DNA from: Chitinophagales bacterium
Lineage (GTDB): Bacteria; Bacteroidota; Bacteroidia; Chitinophagales; UBA10324
Length of the DNA stretch: 64,000 nt
Direction of reading: 5' to 3'
NCBI GenBank assembly: GCA_025056305.1
Contig: JANWWJ010000043.1
Span: forward strand, 62,001 to 126,000
A program made the translations under genes and the position numbers. Of this stretch, positions 24,670 through 34,715 are shown piece after piece. The notes under the pieces are model-generated. The model had not been told where the DNA came from. It worked only from the letters and a program-made list of their open reading frames with translations, and did no database searches. Positions within the stretch are counted from its first letter, which is position 1; each line of letters begins with the position of its first letter.

Positions 24670-26031
24670 ATGACTAAGAAAAAAGTAACCATTCGCCCCT
24701 TCAAAAAAATTCTCATCGCCAACCGAGGAGAGATTGCCTTACGTATCATCCGTACCTGTCGTGAGATGGGGATTCGCACGGTAGCCGTTTATTCTACGGC
24801 CGATCGTGACTCACTGCATGTGCGCTTCGCCGATGAAGCCGTTTGTATCGGTCCACCACCCAGTAAAGAATCGTACCTGAACATGCCGCGCATCATGTCA
24901 GCCGCGGAAATTACGGGTGCCGATGCCATTCATCCCGGCTATGGCTTTTTGGCCGAAAACGAAAAGTTTGCTTCTATATGTAAGGAATATAACATAAAGT
25001 TTATTGGTCCGACGCCGGAGCAAATTGCCGCCATGGGTGACAAGATCACCGCCAAGGAAACCATGAAAAAAGCTGGAGTTCCGGTCATTCCCGGCAGTGA
25101 CGGCCTGGTTACCGATATCAAAGAAGGCAAGCGCATTGCTAACGAGATCGGTTATCCTGTCATGCTGAAAGCCACGGCTGGCGGTGGCGGCAAAGGCATG
25201 CGTATCGTAGAAAACGAACAGGAGTTTGACAAAGCCTTCATAACGGCGCGCAGCGAAGCCGATGCAGCCTTTGGCAACGATGGTGTTTATTTGGAGAAAT
25301 ACATCGAAGAACCGCGCCATATCGAAATTCAGGTTGCCGGCGATCAATATGGAAAGGCCTGCCACCTTTCGGAACGCGATTGCTCAATTCAACGACGACA
25401 CCAAAAGCTGGTAGAAGAAAGTCCTTCCCCATTTGTAACGCAGGAGCTGCGTGAACGCATGGGTGAAGCCGCCATCAAAGCCTGTTTGAGCATCAACTAC
25501 GAAGGTGTGGGTACCGTAGAGTTTCTGGTTGATAAACACCGAAACTTTTATTTCATGGAAATGAATACCCGTATTCAAGTGGAGCACCCCGTGACGGAGG
25601 AAGTAATCAACTACGATCTTATTAAGGAGCAAATCAAAATTGCCATGGGCGAGCCCATTAGCGGGCGAAACTATTTTCCTACCCTTCATGCCATCGAATG
25701 CCGAATCAACGCCGAAGACCCCTATAATGATTTTCGCCCATCTCCAGGCAAAATCACCACCTTGCACACACCAGGAGGTCATGGCGTTCGGGTTGATTCC
25801 CACATTTATGCAGGCTACGTCGTTCCACCGTATTATGATTCCCTCATCGCCAAAATCATTTGCATGGCCCAAACCCGCATTGAAGCCATCCGTACTATGG
25901 AGCGAGCGCTGAGCGAGTACGTCATTGAAGGCATCAAAACCACCATTCCCTTTCATTTGGCCCTGATGAGAAATAAAGACTTTCAGGAAGGCAACTTCAC
26001 CACCCAGTTCTTCAGCACATTTAAATATTGA
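24670..26031 (+). CDS. accC: Acetyl-CoA carboxylase biotin carboxylase subunit
   Basis: ATP-dependent carboxylation of biotin on AccB, cytoplasmic. A complete 453-residue family member: N-terminal [22 protein letters not shown], the substrate-grasp [14 protein letters not shown], the glycine-rich ATP loop [33 protein letters not shown], the catalytic [15 protein letters not shown], and the C-terminal RINAEDP segment. It forms an operon with accB. No downstream carboxyltransferase genes follow; a MORN-repeat protein does. Confidence 0.97.
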   Translation: MTKKKVTIRPFKKILIANRGEIALRIIRTCREMGIRTVAVYSTADRDSLHVRFADEAVCIGPPPSKESYLNMPRIMSAAEITGADAIHPGYGFLAENEKFASICKEYNIKFIGPTPEQIAAMGDKITAKETMKKAGVPVIPGSDGLVTDIKEGKRIANEIGYPVMLKATAGGGGKGMRIVENEQEFDKAFITARSEADAAFGNDGVYLEKYIEEPRHIEIQVAGDQYGKACHLSERDCSIQRRHQKLVEESPSPFVTQELRERMGEAAIKACLSINYEGVGTVEFLVDKHRNFYFMEMNTRIQVEHPVTEEVINYDLIKEQIKIAMGEPISGRNYFPTLHAIECRINAEDPYNDFRPSPGKITTLHTPGGHGVRVDSHIYAGYVVPPYYDSLIAKIICMAQTRIEAIRTMERALSEYVIEGIKTTIPFHLALMRNKDFQEGNFTTQFFSTFKY

Positions 26032-26133
26032 ACACGGATGGCGAACGCCCCTATTCCTCATGCGTGTTTCAGGAACATTGTCATCGCAACATCAGGCATA
26101 GTTTTTGTCCTTCCTAAGTCATTTCCGGCCCTT

Positions 26134-27198
26134 ATGCGCCATTTATTCATATCGTTTTTTGTAATGCTTTTTTCTACCCACCACTATGCTCAGTGCTACC
26201 TGGGTAATTGTGTCGACGGGTGGGGTACCTACATCTGGGAAAGCGGGGAGGAATACACCGGACAATGGGTAAACGGAAAACGCACGGGGCTGGGTGTGTA
26301 CGACTGGCCCGACGGCAGCTTTTATGTAGGCTATTTTGAAGACGACCAAATGCATGGCCGAGGTATTTACATTTCCGGCACAGGGGGCAAAGACTTGATA
26401 GGTCTGTTTTCAAAGGGCACCTTTGTCAAAACACTGTTGTTTGACTCGCTGGGATGTATCCTGGGTAACTGCGTAAACGGTGTAGGAGTTTATATATGGG
26501 AAAATGCAGAAATGTATGTTGGCCAATGGAAAGACGGTAAGCGCACAGGCTACGGCCGATACGATTGGGCCGATCGTTCGTTTTACATCGGCTCGTTTCT
26601 CAACAACATGTTGGAGGGGCTGGGCGAATACGTTGGTGCCGACGGTCAACGGCTTAAAGGCATCTTCAAAGCCAACGAACTGGTGACACCCATTTCGGAT
26701 ACCTTACCTGTTGCCGACAGCGCATGGGTCAAGAATCTTTGCGATACCTTAAAACAACTGCTTGTTCATTTTGTCAACGATTTTGAAACCCTTAAAGGTC
26801 CAAAAGCGGAATCTGAATATAAGTTGGCCTTTTCTTGGAAAGCCACGATGGCTCCCAAAGGTTGCCAGGAAGCCCTCGTTTTACGGCTGCCGGGAACGGC
26901 ATCCAATCAGTATATGTGTACTCTACTGCGCTCTGCGCCCCTCAGCCAAGTCATGACACTTTACTATGCGCTTGGCGATGTCATCTCTACCTGTTCGCTC
27001 TCGTGCTGCAAACTTCAGGCTACTGAACTCGAAACCGAATACGGCACTTACCTGCGTTATGCCACCACATGGACCCACCCCCCCGATACCACACCCAACA
27101 ATCACCGGTACGTCAACCTGGCGCTGCAACTGGAAGCAGAAAGCGAACCCGATCAGTCAGGTTATCGCCTCCGCCTGCTGATCCGCCAACAATACTGA
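26134..27198 (+). CDS. Secreted MORN-repeat protein with duplicated repeat module
   Basis: A 354-residue exported protein. The ATG at 26134 (MRHLFISFFVMLFSTHHYAQ) gives a clean signal peptide; the ORF start at 26038 adds 32 residues. Two copies of a module of about 87 residues, each made of three to four MORN motifs, run from about residue 21 and residue 108: both contain LGNCV, a GxYIWE strand, GQWxxGKRTGxGxYDW and SFYxGxF. The C-terminal 170 residues are unrelated and unrecognised, with several Cys (LSCCKLQ). MORN repeats are generally protein- or lipid-binding scaffolds; the specific function here is unknown. Confidence 0.8.
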   Translation: MRHLFISFFVMLFSTHHYAQCYLGNCVDGWGTYIWESGEEYTGQWVNGKRTGLGVYDWPDGSFYVGYFEDDQMHGRGIYISGTGGKDLIGLFSKGTFVKTLLFDSLGCILGNCVNGVGVYIWENAEMYVGQWKDGKRTGYGRYDWADRSFYIGSFLNNMLEGLGEYVGADGQRLKGIFKANELVTPISDTLPVADSAWVKNLCDTLKQLLVHFVNDFETLKGPKAESEYKLAFSWKATMAPKGCQEALVLRLPGTASNQYMCTLLRSAPLSQVMTLYYALGDVISTCSLSCCKLQATELETEYGTYLRYATTWTHPPDTTPNNHRYVNLALQLEAESEPDQSGYRLRLLIRQQY

Positions 27199-27414
27199 CG
27201 ACAAGTGAAGAACACAAAGCAGCAAACACCGCCTTCTAACCACAGCGTCTGACTTCCAACAACCAGTGCCTCATCTATCCGTATTTTTCGAATCAATCGC
27301 TTTTATACTTTTTTATATTACAATTTTCTTAAATTTATTTTTTGCCTAACCTAAAAACTAAAGCTCCGTTAGTTTAGGCCTTGCCTTCATGGCCAGCAAA
27401 AACCTGCACTCTAT

Positions 27415-28944
27415 TTAGTCCACACGGTCTTGATCGTGCAAGAAGCGGTTGTTGCGTTTTAACTCTGCAGGCTGGTCTTCGCCCTTGGCTTCTAAAATGT
27501 ATGGGGATTGTGCAGTTTCTGACGAATGAGGAACATCATCAAGTGTTACGTTTCGGCGCACATAAGCAGGTACCCGCTCCATCTCCATAATTTTAGAGGG
27601 ATTCGATAACACGCTTATTGCCCGCAAGGTTGCTTTGCGTCCGGCATTGCAATTGTCCTGCGCACCGTGTTGGCTGCAGGCCCTCTGATTTTTCATTTCC
27701 ATCGTTTCACTGAAGGTCCGCTCGCGCAACACAAAATCGGTGACATCTGCTGAAGCGGAGTGTTCCGCTGGCTCGCGCACCTCTTCTATGGTCAAAGTTG
27801 GTGTTTCAATTTTTGCCGGAGGATCCTCCTCGCCTAACTGAAGCGGGAGCTGATTGTTTTCCGATTTTGTTGGACGTGAGCTGCGCCGCTTTGGCTGCAC
27901 CTCAGAAGGTTGCTTGTCCGCATTTTCTTCAAGCGTAAATACAATCTGATCGGATCGCGTGTTTGCGGCACTGAGCTGGTTGGCCTTAAAGCCGGTGGCA
28001 ATGACCGTAACCATGATTTTTTCACCAAGGCTTTCGTTGAAGCAATTCCCCCAAATCAGGTTCGATTCGTATCCGGCTTCCCGTTGCACATATTCGGTAA
28101 TCTCACTCACTTCATCCAGCGTAACCTCCACCAGTCCGGAGCTGATGTTCACCAAAATGTTGCGCGCACCTCGGATATCGCTGTCGTTCAGCAGTGGCGA
28201 GTTCAAGGCTGCCTGCACTGCCTGCAAGGCACGGTTTTCCCCCTCGGCCGCAGCCATGCCCATAATGGCCACCCCGCTGTTACGCATGACGGTGTTGACG
28301 TCCTCAAAATCCACATTGACGTACCCCGGTACGGTAATGATTTCCGCTATGCTTTTGGCGGCATTGGCCAATATGTTATCGGCCTGTGCAAAAGCAGCAC
28401 TTAAGGTAAGGTTGCCGTAGATTTCCCGAAGTTTTTCATTAGAAATAATTATAAGCGTATCAACATGCTTTTTTAATTCCTCAATCCCCTCACGTGCCTG
28501 CTGATATCGTCTTGGCCCTTCAGCAGAAAATGGCAAGGTTACCAATCCCACGGTCAAAATGTCCAATTCTTTAGCTATTTCGGCGATCACGGGTGCAGCA
28601 CCAGTACCTGTGCCTTTTCCCATACCAGCCGTGATGAACAGCATGCGGGTCTGGTGCGCGAGCAAAGCTTTGATTTCTTCCAACGCTTCGAGTGCCGAAC
28701 GGCGACCGATCTCGGGGTTCATGCCTGCCCCCCGCCCTTCGGTAAGGTTCTTGCCGAGTTGCACCTTGCAGGGCACAGGGCTCATGTTCAGGGCTTGCAG
28801 ATCGGTGTTGGCCACGATAAAATTTACCCCTACAATTCCTTGCCTGTACATGTGGTTGACCGCGTTGCCACCGCCCCCTCCCACACCAATTACCTTGATT
28901 ATGGAATTCGTGTCTATGCCGGGAAGATCAAATTGAATGGCCAT
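27415..28944 (-). CDS. ftsZ: Cell division protein FtsZ
   Basis: Tubulin-like GTPase that forms the division ring. The GTP-binding core spans about residues 1-320: VIGVGGGGGNAVNHM, NTDLQAL, the tubulin signature GMGKGTGTGAAPVIAE, and the T7-loop region NVDFEDVNTVM. A long charged linker of about 120 residues follows, then a conserved tail with RVPAYVRRNVTLDD and the terminal NNRFLHDQDRVD, which resembles the usual ending of Bacteroidota FtsZ. At 509 residues it is long compared with about 380 in E. coli because of the linker. Last gene of the dcw operon, 9 bp after ftsA; convergent with the MORN gene. No clear terminator follows. Confidence 0.98.
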   Translation of the reverse strand: MAIQFDLPGIDTNSIIKVIGVGGGGGNAVNHMYRQGIVGVNFIVANTDLQALNMSPVPCKVQLGKNLTEGRGAGMNPEIGRRSALEALEEIKALLAHQTRMLFITAGMGKGTGTGAAPVIAEIAKELDILTVGLVTLPFSAEGPRRYQQAREGIEELKKHVDTLIIISNEKLREIYGNLTLSAAFAQADNILANAAKSIAEIITVPGYVNVDFEDVNTVMRNSGVAIMGMAAAEGENRALQAVQAALNSPLLNDSDIRGARNILVNISSGLVEVTLDEVSEITEYVQREAGYESNLIWGNCFNESLGEKIMVTVIATGFKANQLSAANTRSDQIVFTLEENADKQPSEVQPKRRSSRPTKSENNQLPLQLGEEDPPAKIETPTLTIEEVREPAEHSASADVTDFVLRERTFSETMEMKNQRACSQHGAQDNCNAGRKATLRAISVLSNPSKIMEMERVPAYVRRNVTLDDVPHSSETAQSPYILEAKGEDQPAELKRNNRFLHDQDRVD

Positions 28945-28953
28945 AAACGTTTC

Positions 28954-30246
28954 TTATTTAGTTTCTATTTCTTCAAGCAAAAAGCTTTTTACCCCCAACA
29001 TGAAGCGGTCCATGAGGCTTTGCAGAAAGCTGCGGTTGTCTTTGTGTTGAGTCTCGACCTGTGTGGCCGTTTTGTGTTGCTCATCATAGTAACGAAAACC
29101 GTTTAACACCAGCCCAACGCAGGTAGCATACATCGGATGCCGCAATTCATCCAAATGAGCAGGTTGATCGGGCGATAGATATTCAGTCGGGATGCCAATG
29201 CGAGTGTCCAGCCCCGTCACATATTCTGCCAATTGAACCAAGTTGGTCAATTGAGCTCCACCGCCGGTAACAACCATGCCGGCTACCAGCTTGTTTTTGT
29301 AGCCGGAAGCCTCAATTTCCGCATCGACCAGTTCCAGAATCTCTTCCATGCGTGCATGTATTATGTTGGCCAGATTTCGCATGGAAATTTCTTTCGGCGG
29401 GCGGCCGCGAATACCAGGAATGGATATGATCTGATTGTCCATGTTTGAAGAAGGAATAGCACTGCCGAAACGACGTTTAAGTTGCTCTGCCTGCTCTCGT
29501 GTAACTCGGCACCCTTCCTGAATATCTTCGGTGATCACGTTGCCGCCGAAGGGGATAACGCAGGTATGTCGAATGATGTTATTATGAAAAATGGCTATGT
29601 CTGTCGTTCCTCCTCCGATATCAACCAAGACCACGCCTGCCTCTTTCTCATCGTCATGCAACACAGCTGCAGAACTGGCCAATGGCTCCAGAATGAGCTC
29701 CTGCATGCGCAGGTTACATTTGTTAATGCAACGCTGAATGTTCTGGGCGGCACTGATCTGACCGGTGATGATGTGAAAGTTGGCTTCCAGGCGAGTGCCG
29801 CACATCCCCACCGGATCGCGGATATCTGGTTCATTGTCCACAAAAAATTCCTGCGGTAACACATGAATAATGCGATCGCCGGGGTTGACCACCAACTTAT
29901 ACATGTCATCGGTAAGCTGCCGGATATCTTCTTCGCTGATTTCGGTTTCTCCGTTTTTTCGGATGAGCACCCCCCTATGTTGCATGCTGCGGATGTGTTG
30001 GCCGGCTATACCCACAAACACTTCGCTGATGTGGACTTTTGAGCTGTCCGATGCCTTGCTTACCGCCCGCTGAATGGATTCAACCGTTCGGTCGATGTTG
30101 GCGATGACACCACGCTGCACCCCCAGCGACTCAGCATGACCCATACCCAAAATCCTCAATTTCCGATCTGCCGTACGCTGGGCAACTATGGCACAAATCT
30201 TCGTCGTGCCTATATCTAAACCTACAACAAAGCGCTCTGAGGTCAT
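28954..30246 (-). CDS. ftsA: Cell division protein FtsA
   Basis: Actin-like ATPase that tethers FtsZ to the membrane and recruits later divisome proteins. Motifs: VVGLDIGTTKICAIV (phosphate 1), the 1C domain with SEVFVGIAGQHIRS, VVLVDIGGGTTDIAIF (phosphate 2), the GGNVITEDI segment and the adenosine motif GMVVTGGGAQL. The C-terminus (FLQSLMDRFMLGVKSFLLEEI) fits an amphipathic membrane-targeting helix. The start overlaps the ftsQ stop by 4 bp and ftsZ follows after 9 bp. Confidence 0.97.
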   Translation of the reverse strand: MTSERFVVGLDIGTTKICAIVAQRTADRKLRILGMGHAESLGVQRGVIANIDRTVESIQRAVSKASDSSKVHISEVFVGIAGQHIRSMQHRGVLIRKNGETEISEEDIRQLTDDMYKLVVNPGDRIIHVLPQEFFVDNEPDIRDPVGMCGTRLEANFHIITGQISAAQNIQRCINKCNLRMQELILEPLASSAAVLHDDEKEAGVVLVDIGGGTTDIAIFHNNIIRHTCVIPFGGNVITEDIQEGCRVTREQAEQLKRRFGSAIPSSNMDNQIISIPGIRGRPPKEISMRNLANIIHARMEEILELVDAEIEASGYKNKLVAGMVVTGGGAQLTNLVQLAEYVTGLDTRIGIPTEYLSPDQPAHLDELRHPMYATCVGLVLNGFRYYDEQHKTATQVETQHKDNRSFLQSLMDRFMLGVKSFLLEEIETK

Positions 30247-31091
30247 AAGTCCGTTTTTGAAGAAGAGGGAGTTTGTACGTTCGAAGCGTCAGCCTGAACG
30301 GTTTCCGTTTTTTCCTGCCCGGCCCGGCGCGTAGCGTAGATCTGATGGCGGAATCGCAGGTCCACGACCGAATACGAGGACCACTTCCCCGATTGCGACA
30401 ACTGTCGGTAGAGCGGCCGCAACTTGCTCAGCTTTTCCTCCAGCTGTTGCGTGTCCCCAATCAAAATGCGGTGCTTACCGTGAAAAGGAATCAGCTCGTA
30501 CTGTCCGGCTTCGTTGCAGTGAATCTGGTCAATAAGGCCGAGCAAAAAAGAATCACGCATCATGTGCTTAACGATTTGAAGTACTTCATATGTAAACAAG
30601 TTCTCATTTTTTAAAGACTGATTTGTACCTGCTCGGGTGGCCACAGGAACCCTTGCGGTAAATTTATCGCTGAGGGGCAGGCGCCGACCTTCTGCATCGA
30701 GGTAGTAACTCACAGTAGGGCTGTTGATTATCCTGATTACGGGAATGGATTGCCGCACATGTACGTGCAGGTGATGTTGCGCGTCGAGGTAAACAAGGCT
30801 CGAATGAATCCATGGTTGTCGGTTGAGGTGTTCTTCCAGTTCAGTCAGCGAAAGTTGGGTCACCGGTGTCCCCCCTTCAAATGCAATATGGCGTGCCTCC
30901 AGCCATTGACGCACGTCGGCTGCATCCACAAATGAAATTTCAGGAGCGCCCACCACATGAACGGTTACTCCGGTGGTTAGGGGTTCAGGCTGGCTCATTG
31001 CAGCCACCCATACCCACACTGTAAGGCCACTCAACAACATGAGCAGTCCGTAACGAAGTCCTAACAAGATTGCGTTGCGATGAATCCTCAT
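30243..31091 (-). CDS. ftsQ: Cell division protein FtsQ/DivIB
   Basis: Bitopic divisome protein of 282 residues. One N-terminal transmembrane helix (LLMLLSGLTVWVWVAAM, about residues 15-32) is followed by a POTRA-like domain (FVDAADVRQWLEA ... LEEHLNRQPWIHSSLVYLDAQHHLHVHVRQ) and a beta domain with SYYLDAEGRRLPLSDKF, typical of Bacteroidota FtsQ. Sequence conservation is low, as usual for the family; position between murC and ftsA with 3-bp and overlapping junctions makes the call firm. The C-terminal tail is charged and low complexity. Confidence 0.93.
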   Translation of the reverse strand: MRIHRNAILLGLRYGLLMLLSGLTVWVWVAAMSQPEPLTTGVTVHVVGAPEISFVDAADVRQWLEARHIAFEGGTPVTQLSLTELEEHLNRQPWIHSSLVYLDAQHHLHVHVRQSIPVIRIINSPTVSYYLDAEGRRLPLSDKFTARVPVATRAGTNQSLKNENLFTYEVLQIVKHMMRDSFLLGLIDQIHCNEAGQYELIPFHGKHRILIGDTQQLEEKLSKLRPLYRQLSQSGKWSSYSVVDLRFRHQIYATRRAGQEKTETVQADASNVQTPSSSKTDL

Positions 31092-31094
31092 GGC

Positions 31095-32450
31095 TTACAA
31101 TTGATCCAGCATTTGAGCCAAAGGCATAACCAGTTCGTCAATATCGCCGGCCCCCACTGTAACCAGAACCTCAGGCGGCTGTTGCCGCAACAGCTCAAAC
31201 AGCTCTTGTTTGGAAGCCAGCATTGCACGGCAACCCGTCAAGTAGCCTAACAATAAAGACGAGTCCACGCCCTCCAGAGGCGCCTCTCGCGCTGCATAAA
31301 TGGGCAAAAGGATTACCCTATCAGCCAGCGAAAGGGCTTTTCCAAAACCTTCCGCAAAGTCCCGAGTGCGTGAATACAGGTGCGGTTGAAACACACAGGT
31401 AATAAGTCGCGGACCGCACAGCTGACGCACCGCACCTAAAAAAGCTTCGATCTCCACCGGATGATGGGCGTAATCATCAATAAACCAATAACGCTCGGTG
31501 CGTCGGATCCATTCAAACCGTCGTTTCACCCCCCTAAATGTTTCTAGGCCTTTTTTGATTTGTTCCGGATTGGCCTCTAAGTACAAGCCTACGGCTACGG
31601 CGGCCACTGCATTTTCTACGTTATAACCGCCCGGCAAAGGCAAGTGTATGTCGCCGATAGTGCCCTTGGACCACGTCACAGCAAATCGCTGCCCGATTTC
31701 TGTGGGTTCAATGTGATGAGCACGCACATCGGCTTCCTGATGAATTCCATAAAAATGAATATTAAAAAAGTTTACATAGGGCAAGAAGGCTAGTCCAGGC
31801 CTTGTGATGAGGACGCCTCCGGCCTTAAGCCGGCTGGCAAAATCGCCGAACGAACGAACTACTTCTTCCGGAGCCTCATAGATATCCAGGTGGTCCGGAT
31901 CACAGGAAGTGACCACGGCAACATCGGGGCGCAGTTTCAAAAAGGAGCGGTCAAATTCATCAGCCTCCACCACGCAAATACCTGACGTTCCATCAAGAAA
32001 ATTAGAATGATAGTTTAAAGCGATACCGCCCAAAAAAGCCATGCAATCGATTCCACAACTTTTGAGCACATGAGCTATCAGAGCAGCGGTCGTGGTCTTT
32101 CCGTGTGTGCCGGCTATGGCAATGGTGAACAGCTCGGCAGTAATAAGCTGAAGCACTTCAGCCCGTTTGAGCACTGGATAACCCCGCTGTTGATAATAAA
32201 CCAACTCTGCATGATCCGATGGAATTGCCGGCGTATATACCACCAGTTGGGCATCGCTCATAATCCGACTGATGTCTTCTTCGTAATGAATGGATATCCC
32301 TTCTCGCTCCAATTGAGCTGTTAGTAGGGTTGGGGTTCTGTCGTAACCGGTAACGGTTGCTCCTCGGGCGTGGAAATAGCGAGCCAGGGCACTCATACCA
32401 ATACCGCCGATGCCCAGAAATGCCACCCGTCGCACGTCATGCACATTCAT
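31095..32450 (-). CDS. murC: UDP-N-acetylmuramate--L-alanine ligase
   Basis: Adds L-Ala to UDP-MurNAc, the first step of the peptidoglycan stem peptide. A full-length Mur ligase of 451 residues: N-terminal Rossmann VAFLGIGGIGMSALARYFHARG, the ATP P-loop AGTHGKTTTAALI, the VVEADEFDRSFLKLRPDVAVVTSCDPDHLD segment and the C-terminal DDYAHHPVEIEAFL. Start overlaps the murG stop by 4 bp; ftsQ follows after 3 bp. Confidence 0.98.
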   Translation of the reverse strand: MNVHDVRRVAFLGIGGIGMSALARYFHARGATVTGYDRTPTLLTAQLEREGISIHYEEDISRIMSDAQLVVYTPAIPSDHAELVYYQQRGYPVLKRAEVLQLITAELFTIAIAGTHGKTTTAALIAHVLKSCGIDCMAFLGGIALNYHSNFLDGTSGICVVEADEFDRSFLKLRPDVAVVTSCDPDHLDIYEAPEEVVRSFGDFASRLKAGGVLITRPGLAFLPYVNFFNIHFYGIHQEADVRAHHIEPTEIGQRFAVTWSKGTIGDIHLPLPGGYNVENAVAAVAVGLYLEANPEQIKKGLETFRGVKRRFEWIRRTERYWFIDDYAHHPVEIEAFLGAVRQLCGPRLITCVFQPHLYSRTRDFAEGFGKALSLADRVILLPIYAAREAPLEGVDSSLLLGYLTGCRAMLASKQELFELLRQQPPEVLVTVGAGDIDELVMPLAQMLDQL

Positions 32451-33568
32451 GAGATAAAAGCAGATTTTTTGTTTACCAGTTCAAGTATTTCCGTCGCCAA
32501 GGCCTGGTGGGCATGCGGGCGCGCCAGGGTTGAAATGTTTTGACTGAGGCGATGGCGTGTGGGTTCATCGCGCATCAACTTCAGGATGTTATCTACAAGC
32601 AGTTGGGGTGCCTCGGCATCGGCTATAAGGACGGCGGCTCCGTGGCGTGCCAGCTCCTCTGCATTTCGTCGCTGATGATCTTCGGCCACATGGGGTGAAG
32701 GAACCAGCACGGCAGCTTTGGCCGTAACGCTCAGCTCGGCCAGAGCCAGCGCTCCGGCACGAGATACCACTAAGTCCGCGGCAGCGTAGGCAGCAGCCAT
32801 GTCGTTGACAAACGGCAAAATCCGTAAGCGCTGGGGTGCCTTTTTTTCATATAAACGAAACTGTTCATAATAAATTTTTCCCGTTTGCCACAAAATTTGA
32901 AACCCGGCCTCCAGCAGACGGTCTATTCCCTCGGCTATGCTTTGATTGATGGATGCCGCACCCAGACTTCCCCCCACCACCAACACCACCGGCACATCGG
33001 CACGAAATCCAAACACCTCTCGAGCCTGCGCTGTGGAGGGCAATTGCAGCAACTCCTGCCGTACCGGATTACCTGTCAGAACGATTTTATGGCGCGGGAA
33101 AAACCGTTCCATACCCTCGTAGGCCACACAGACTTTTCTCACCCATCGGCCTAAAAGCCGATTGGCGAGTCCGGCGTAAGAGTTTTGTTCGTGGATCAAC
33201 GTTGGAATACCGAGCAACACTGCCATCAGCAAAACCGGAAAGCTGGCATAGCCACCCACCCCAATCACGACATGAGGCCGAAACTGCCGCATCAACGCCA
33301 AAGCCTTCCAGCAGCTTGCCAGCAGTTTGAAAGGCAACAGAAAATTTTGCATATCGAACTTTCGCTGTAGCCCCGCTATTGGCAAGCCCACAATTCGGTA
33401 GCCGGCGGCGGGCACGACTTGCATTTCTAAGCGCCCTCGTGCTCCTACAAAGAGCAATTCGGCCTTAGGCTCCTTCTGCTGCAGGGCCTTTGCTATGGCT
33501 AAGGCCGGAAAGACATGACCGCCAGTGCCGCCTCCGCTAATCATTATTCTGATCGGTTGATGCCCCAT
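32447..33568 (-). CDS. murG: UDP-GlcNAc:undecaprenyl-PP-MurNAc-pentapeptide transferase
   Basis: GT28 glycosyltransferase that makes lipid II at the cytoplasmic face of the membrane. Motifs: RIMISGGGTGGHVFPALAIA, GVGGYASFPVLLMA, HEQNSYAGLANRLL, VVGGSLGAASIN, and the UDP-GlcNAc site VSRAGALALAEL. The annotated start lies inside ftsW with a 32-bp overlap; a Met at residue 9 (33544) would still overlap by 8 bp. murC overlaps downstream by 4 bp. Confidence 0.98.
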   Translation of the reverse strand: MGHQPIRIMISGGGTGGHVFPALAIAKALQQKEPKAELLFVGARGRLEMQVVPAAGYRIVGLPIAGLQRKFDMQNFLLPFKLLASCWKALALMRQFRPHVVIGVGGYASFPVLLMAVLLGIPTLIHEQNSYAGLANRLLGRWVRKVCVAYEGMERFFPRHKIVLTGNPVRQELLQLPSTAQAREVFGFRADVPVVLVVGGSLGAASINQSIAEGIDRLLEAGFQILWQTGKIYYEQFRLYEKKAPQRLRILPFVNDMAAAYAAADLVVSRAGALALAELSVTAKAAVLVPSPHVAEDHQRRNAEELARHGAAVLIADAEAPQLLVDNILKLMRDEPTRHRLSQNISTLARPHAHQALATEILELVNKKSAFIS

Positions 33569-34706
33569 GGTCTTGCTCCGTGCTTCGGCTTACACTCAAA
33601 ATGATTCCAACGGCCAGACTCGTAAACAAGGTAGAGGTACCCCCCATGCTGATCAATGGTAGAGTTACCCCGGTGGTGGGCAGCAGATCGACAACCACAG
33701 CCATGTTGATCAGTGCCTGCACCACAATTGCCAGGCCAAGCCCAAGGGCCAGATATGCCCCAAACAATCCCTGAGCCATACGCGCTACGCGAATACTTCG
33801 CAACAACAAAAACAAATACAAAACCACCAAAGCCATCCCTCCGATGAGGCCGTATTCTTCAACAATAATTGCATATATGAAATCTGAATATGGGCTGGGC
33901 AAAAAGTTGCGTTGAATGCTGTTGCCTGGGCCGGTTCCGAAAATGCCTCCATGCGCAATTGCAATCTTAGCCTGTTGGACCTGATAGGGCTCATGCTCCT
34001 GATCCGCAAAGGCTGCCAGCCTACTGCTCCAGGTTTCTACCCGTGTGGAAAAGGGTGTAAGCCGATCTAGGAGGACCAACACGCTCAGCAGCGATATTGC
34101 CAACAACACCAGGGCTGTTAGATAGCGAATCGGCACTTGCCCGATAAACATGAGAAATAAACATGTGGCCAGCAAAATGGCTGCGGTAGAAAAATTACTG
34201 GGTGCAATTAGGCCGCAGATCAAGAGTACCGGCGCCCCGATGGGTAAAAATCCATGCCGAAACTCATGCAAGTGATCTTTCTTAATCACCAGCATTCGGG
34301 CTATGTACATGATGAGCGCCAGCCGTGCTAAGTCAGAAGTTTGAAACGACAGGTCAACGACCGGTACCGACAGCCATCTGCGTGCTTCGTTGATTTCCTG
34401 GCCGAAAAACAGGGTAAGGATCAACAACGGTACCGAAACAAAAAGAAGCATTTGAGCCAAGCGGGAATAGTAGCCATAAGGAATACGGTGTGCCACATAT
34501 ATTATCAAAAGGCTAATACCAATGATAAGCCCTTGCCGGAGCAGGTAATACTGCACGTTTCCGCCCTGCACGCGGAAAGCCAGCGTGCCGGTAGAACTAT
34601 ACACGGCCAGCATAGAAACTAAAAACAAAAAGATAACCACCAGCCATATGTAGCGGTCTCCGCTGGTGTATCGAAATACCTCTTTAACCGATTGGTCGAG
34701 CTTCAT
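33537..34706 (-). CDS. ftsW: Septal peptidoglycan glycosyltransferase FtsW
   Basis: SEDS-family membrane glycosyltransferase that polymerises lipid II at the septum together with FtsI. About ten hydrophobic helices in 389 residues. Family markers: the first-helix region LFLVSMLAVYSST, the RRWLSVPVVDLSFQTSDLARLALI segment, the large extracellular loop with GPGNSIQRNFLPSPYSDFIYAIIVEEYGLIGG, and the C-terminal LLPTTGVTLPLISMGGTS. Position between murD and murG in the dcw cluster supports FtsW rather than RodA. Confidence 0.97.
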   Translation of the reverse strand: MKLDQSVKEVFRYTSGDRYIWLVVIFLFLVSMLAVYSSTGTLAFRVQGGNVQYYLLRQGLIIGISLLIIYVAHRIPYGYYSRLAQMLLFVSVPLLILTLFFGQEINEARRWLSVPVVDLSFQTSDLARLALIMYIARMLVIKKDHLHEFRHGFLPIGAPVLLICGLIAPSNFSTAAILLATCLFLMFIGQVPIRYLTALVLLAISLLSVLVLLDRLTPFSTRVETWSSRLAAFADQEHEPYQVQQAKIAIAHGGIFGTGPGNSIQRNFLPSPYSDFIYAIIVEEYGLIGGMALVVLYLFLLLRSIRVARMAQGLFGAYLALGLGLAIVVQALINMAVVVDLLPTTGVTLPLISMGGTSTLFTSLAVGIILSVSRSTEQDHGASTDQNND

Positions 34707-34715
34707 GGGCTGGAG

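Noticed and set aside
27350-27378. Inverted repeat between the MORN gene and ftsZ as a terminator
   Set aside because: The stem is A+T-rich with a bulge and no T tract follows it on either strand, so it was not called.
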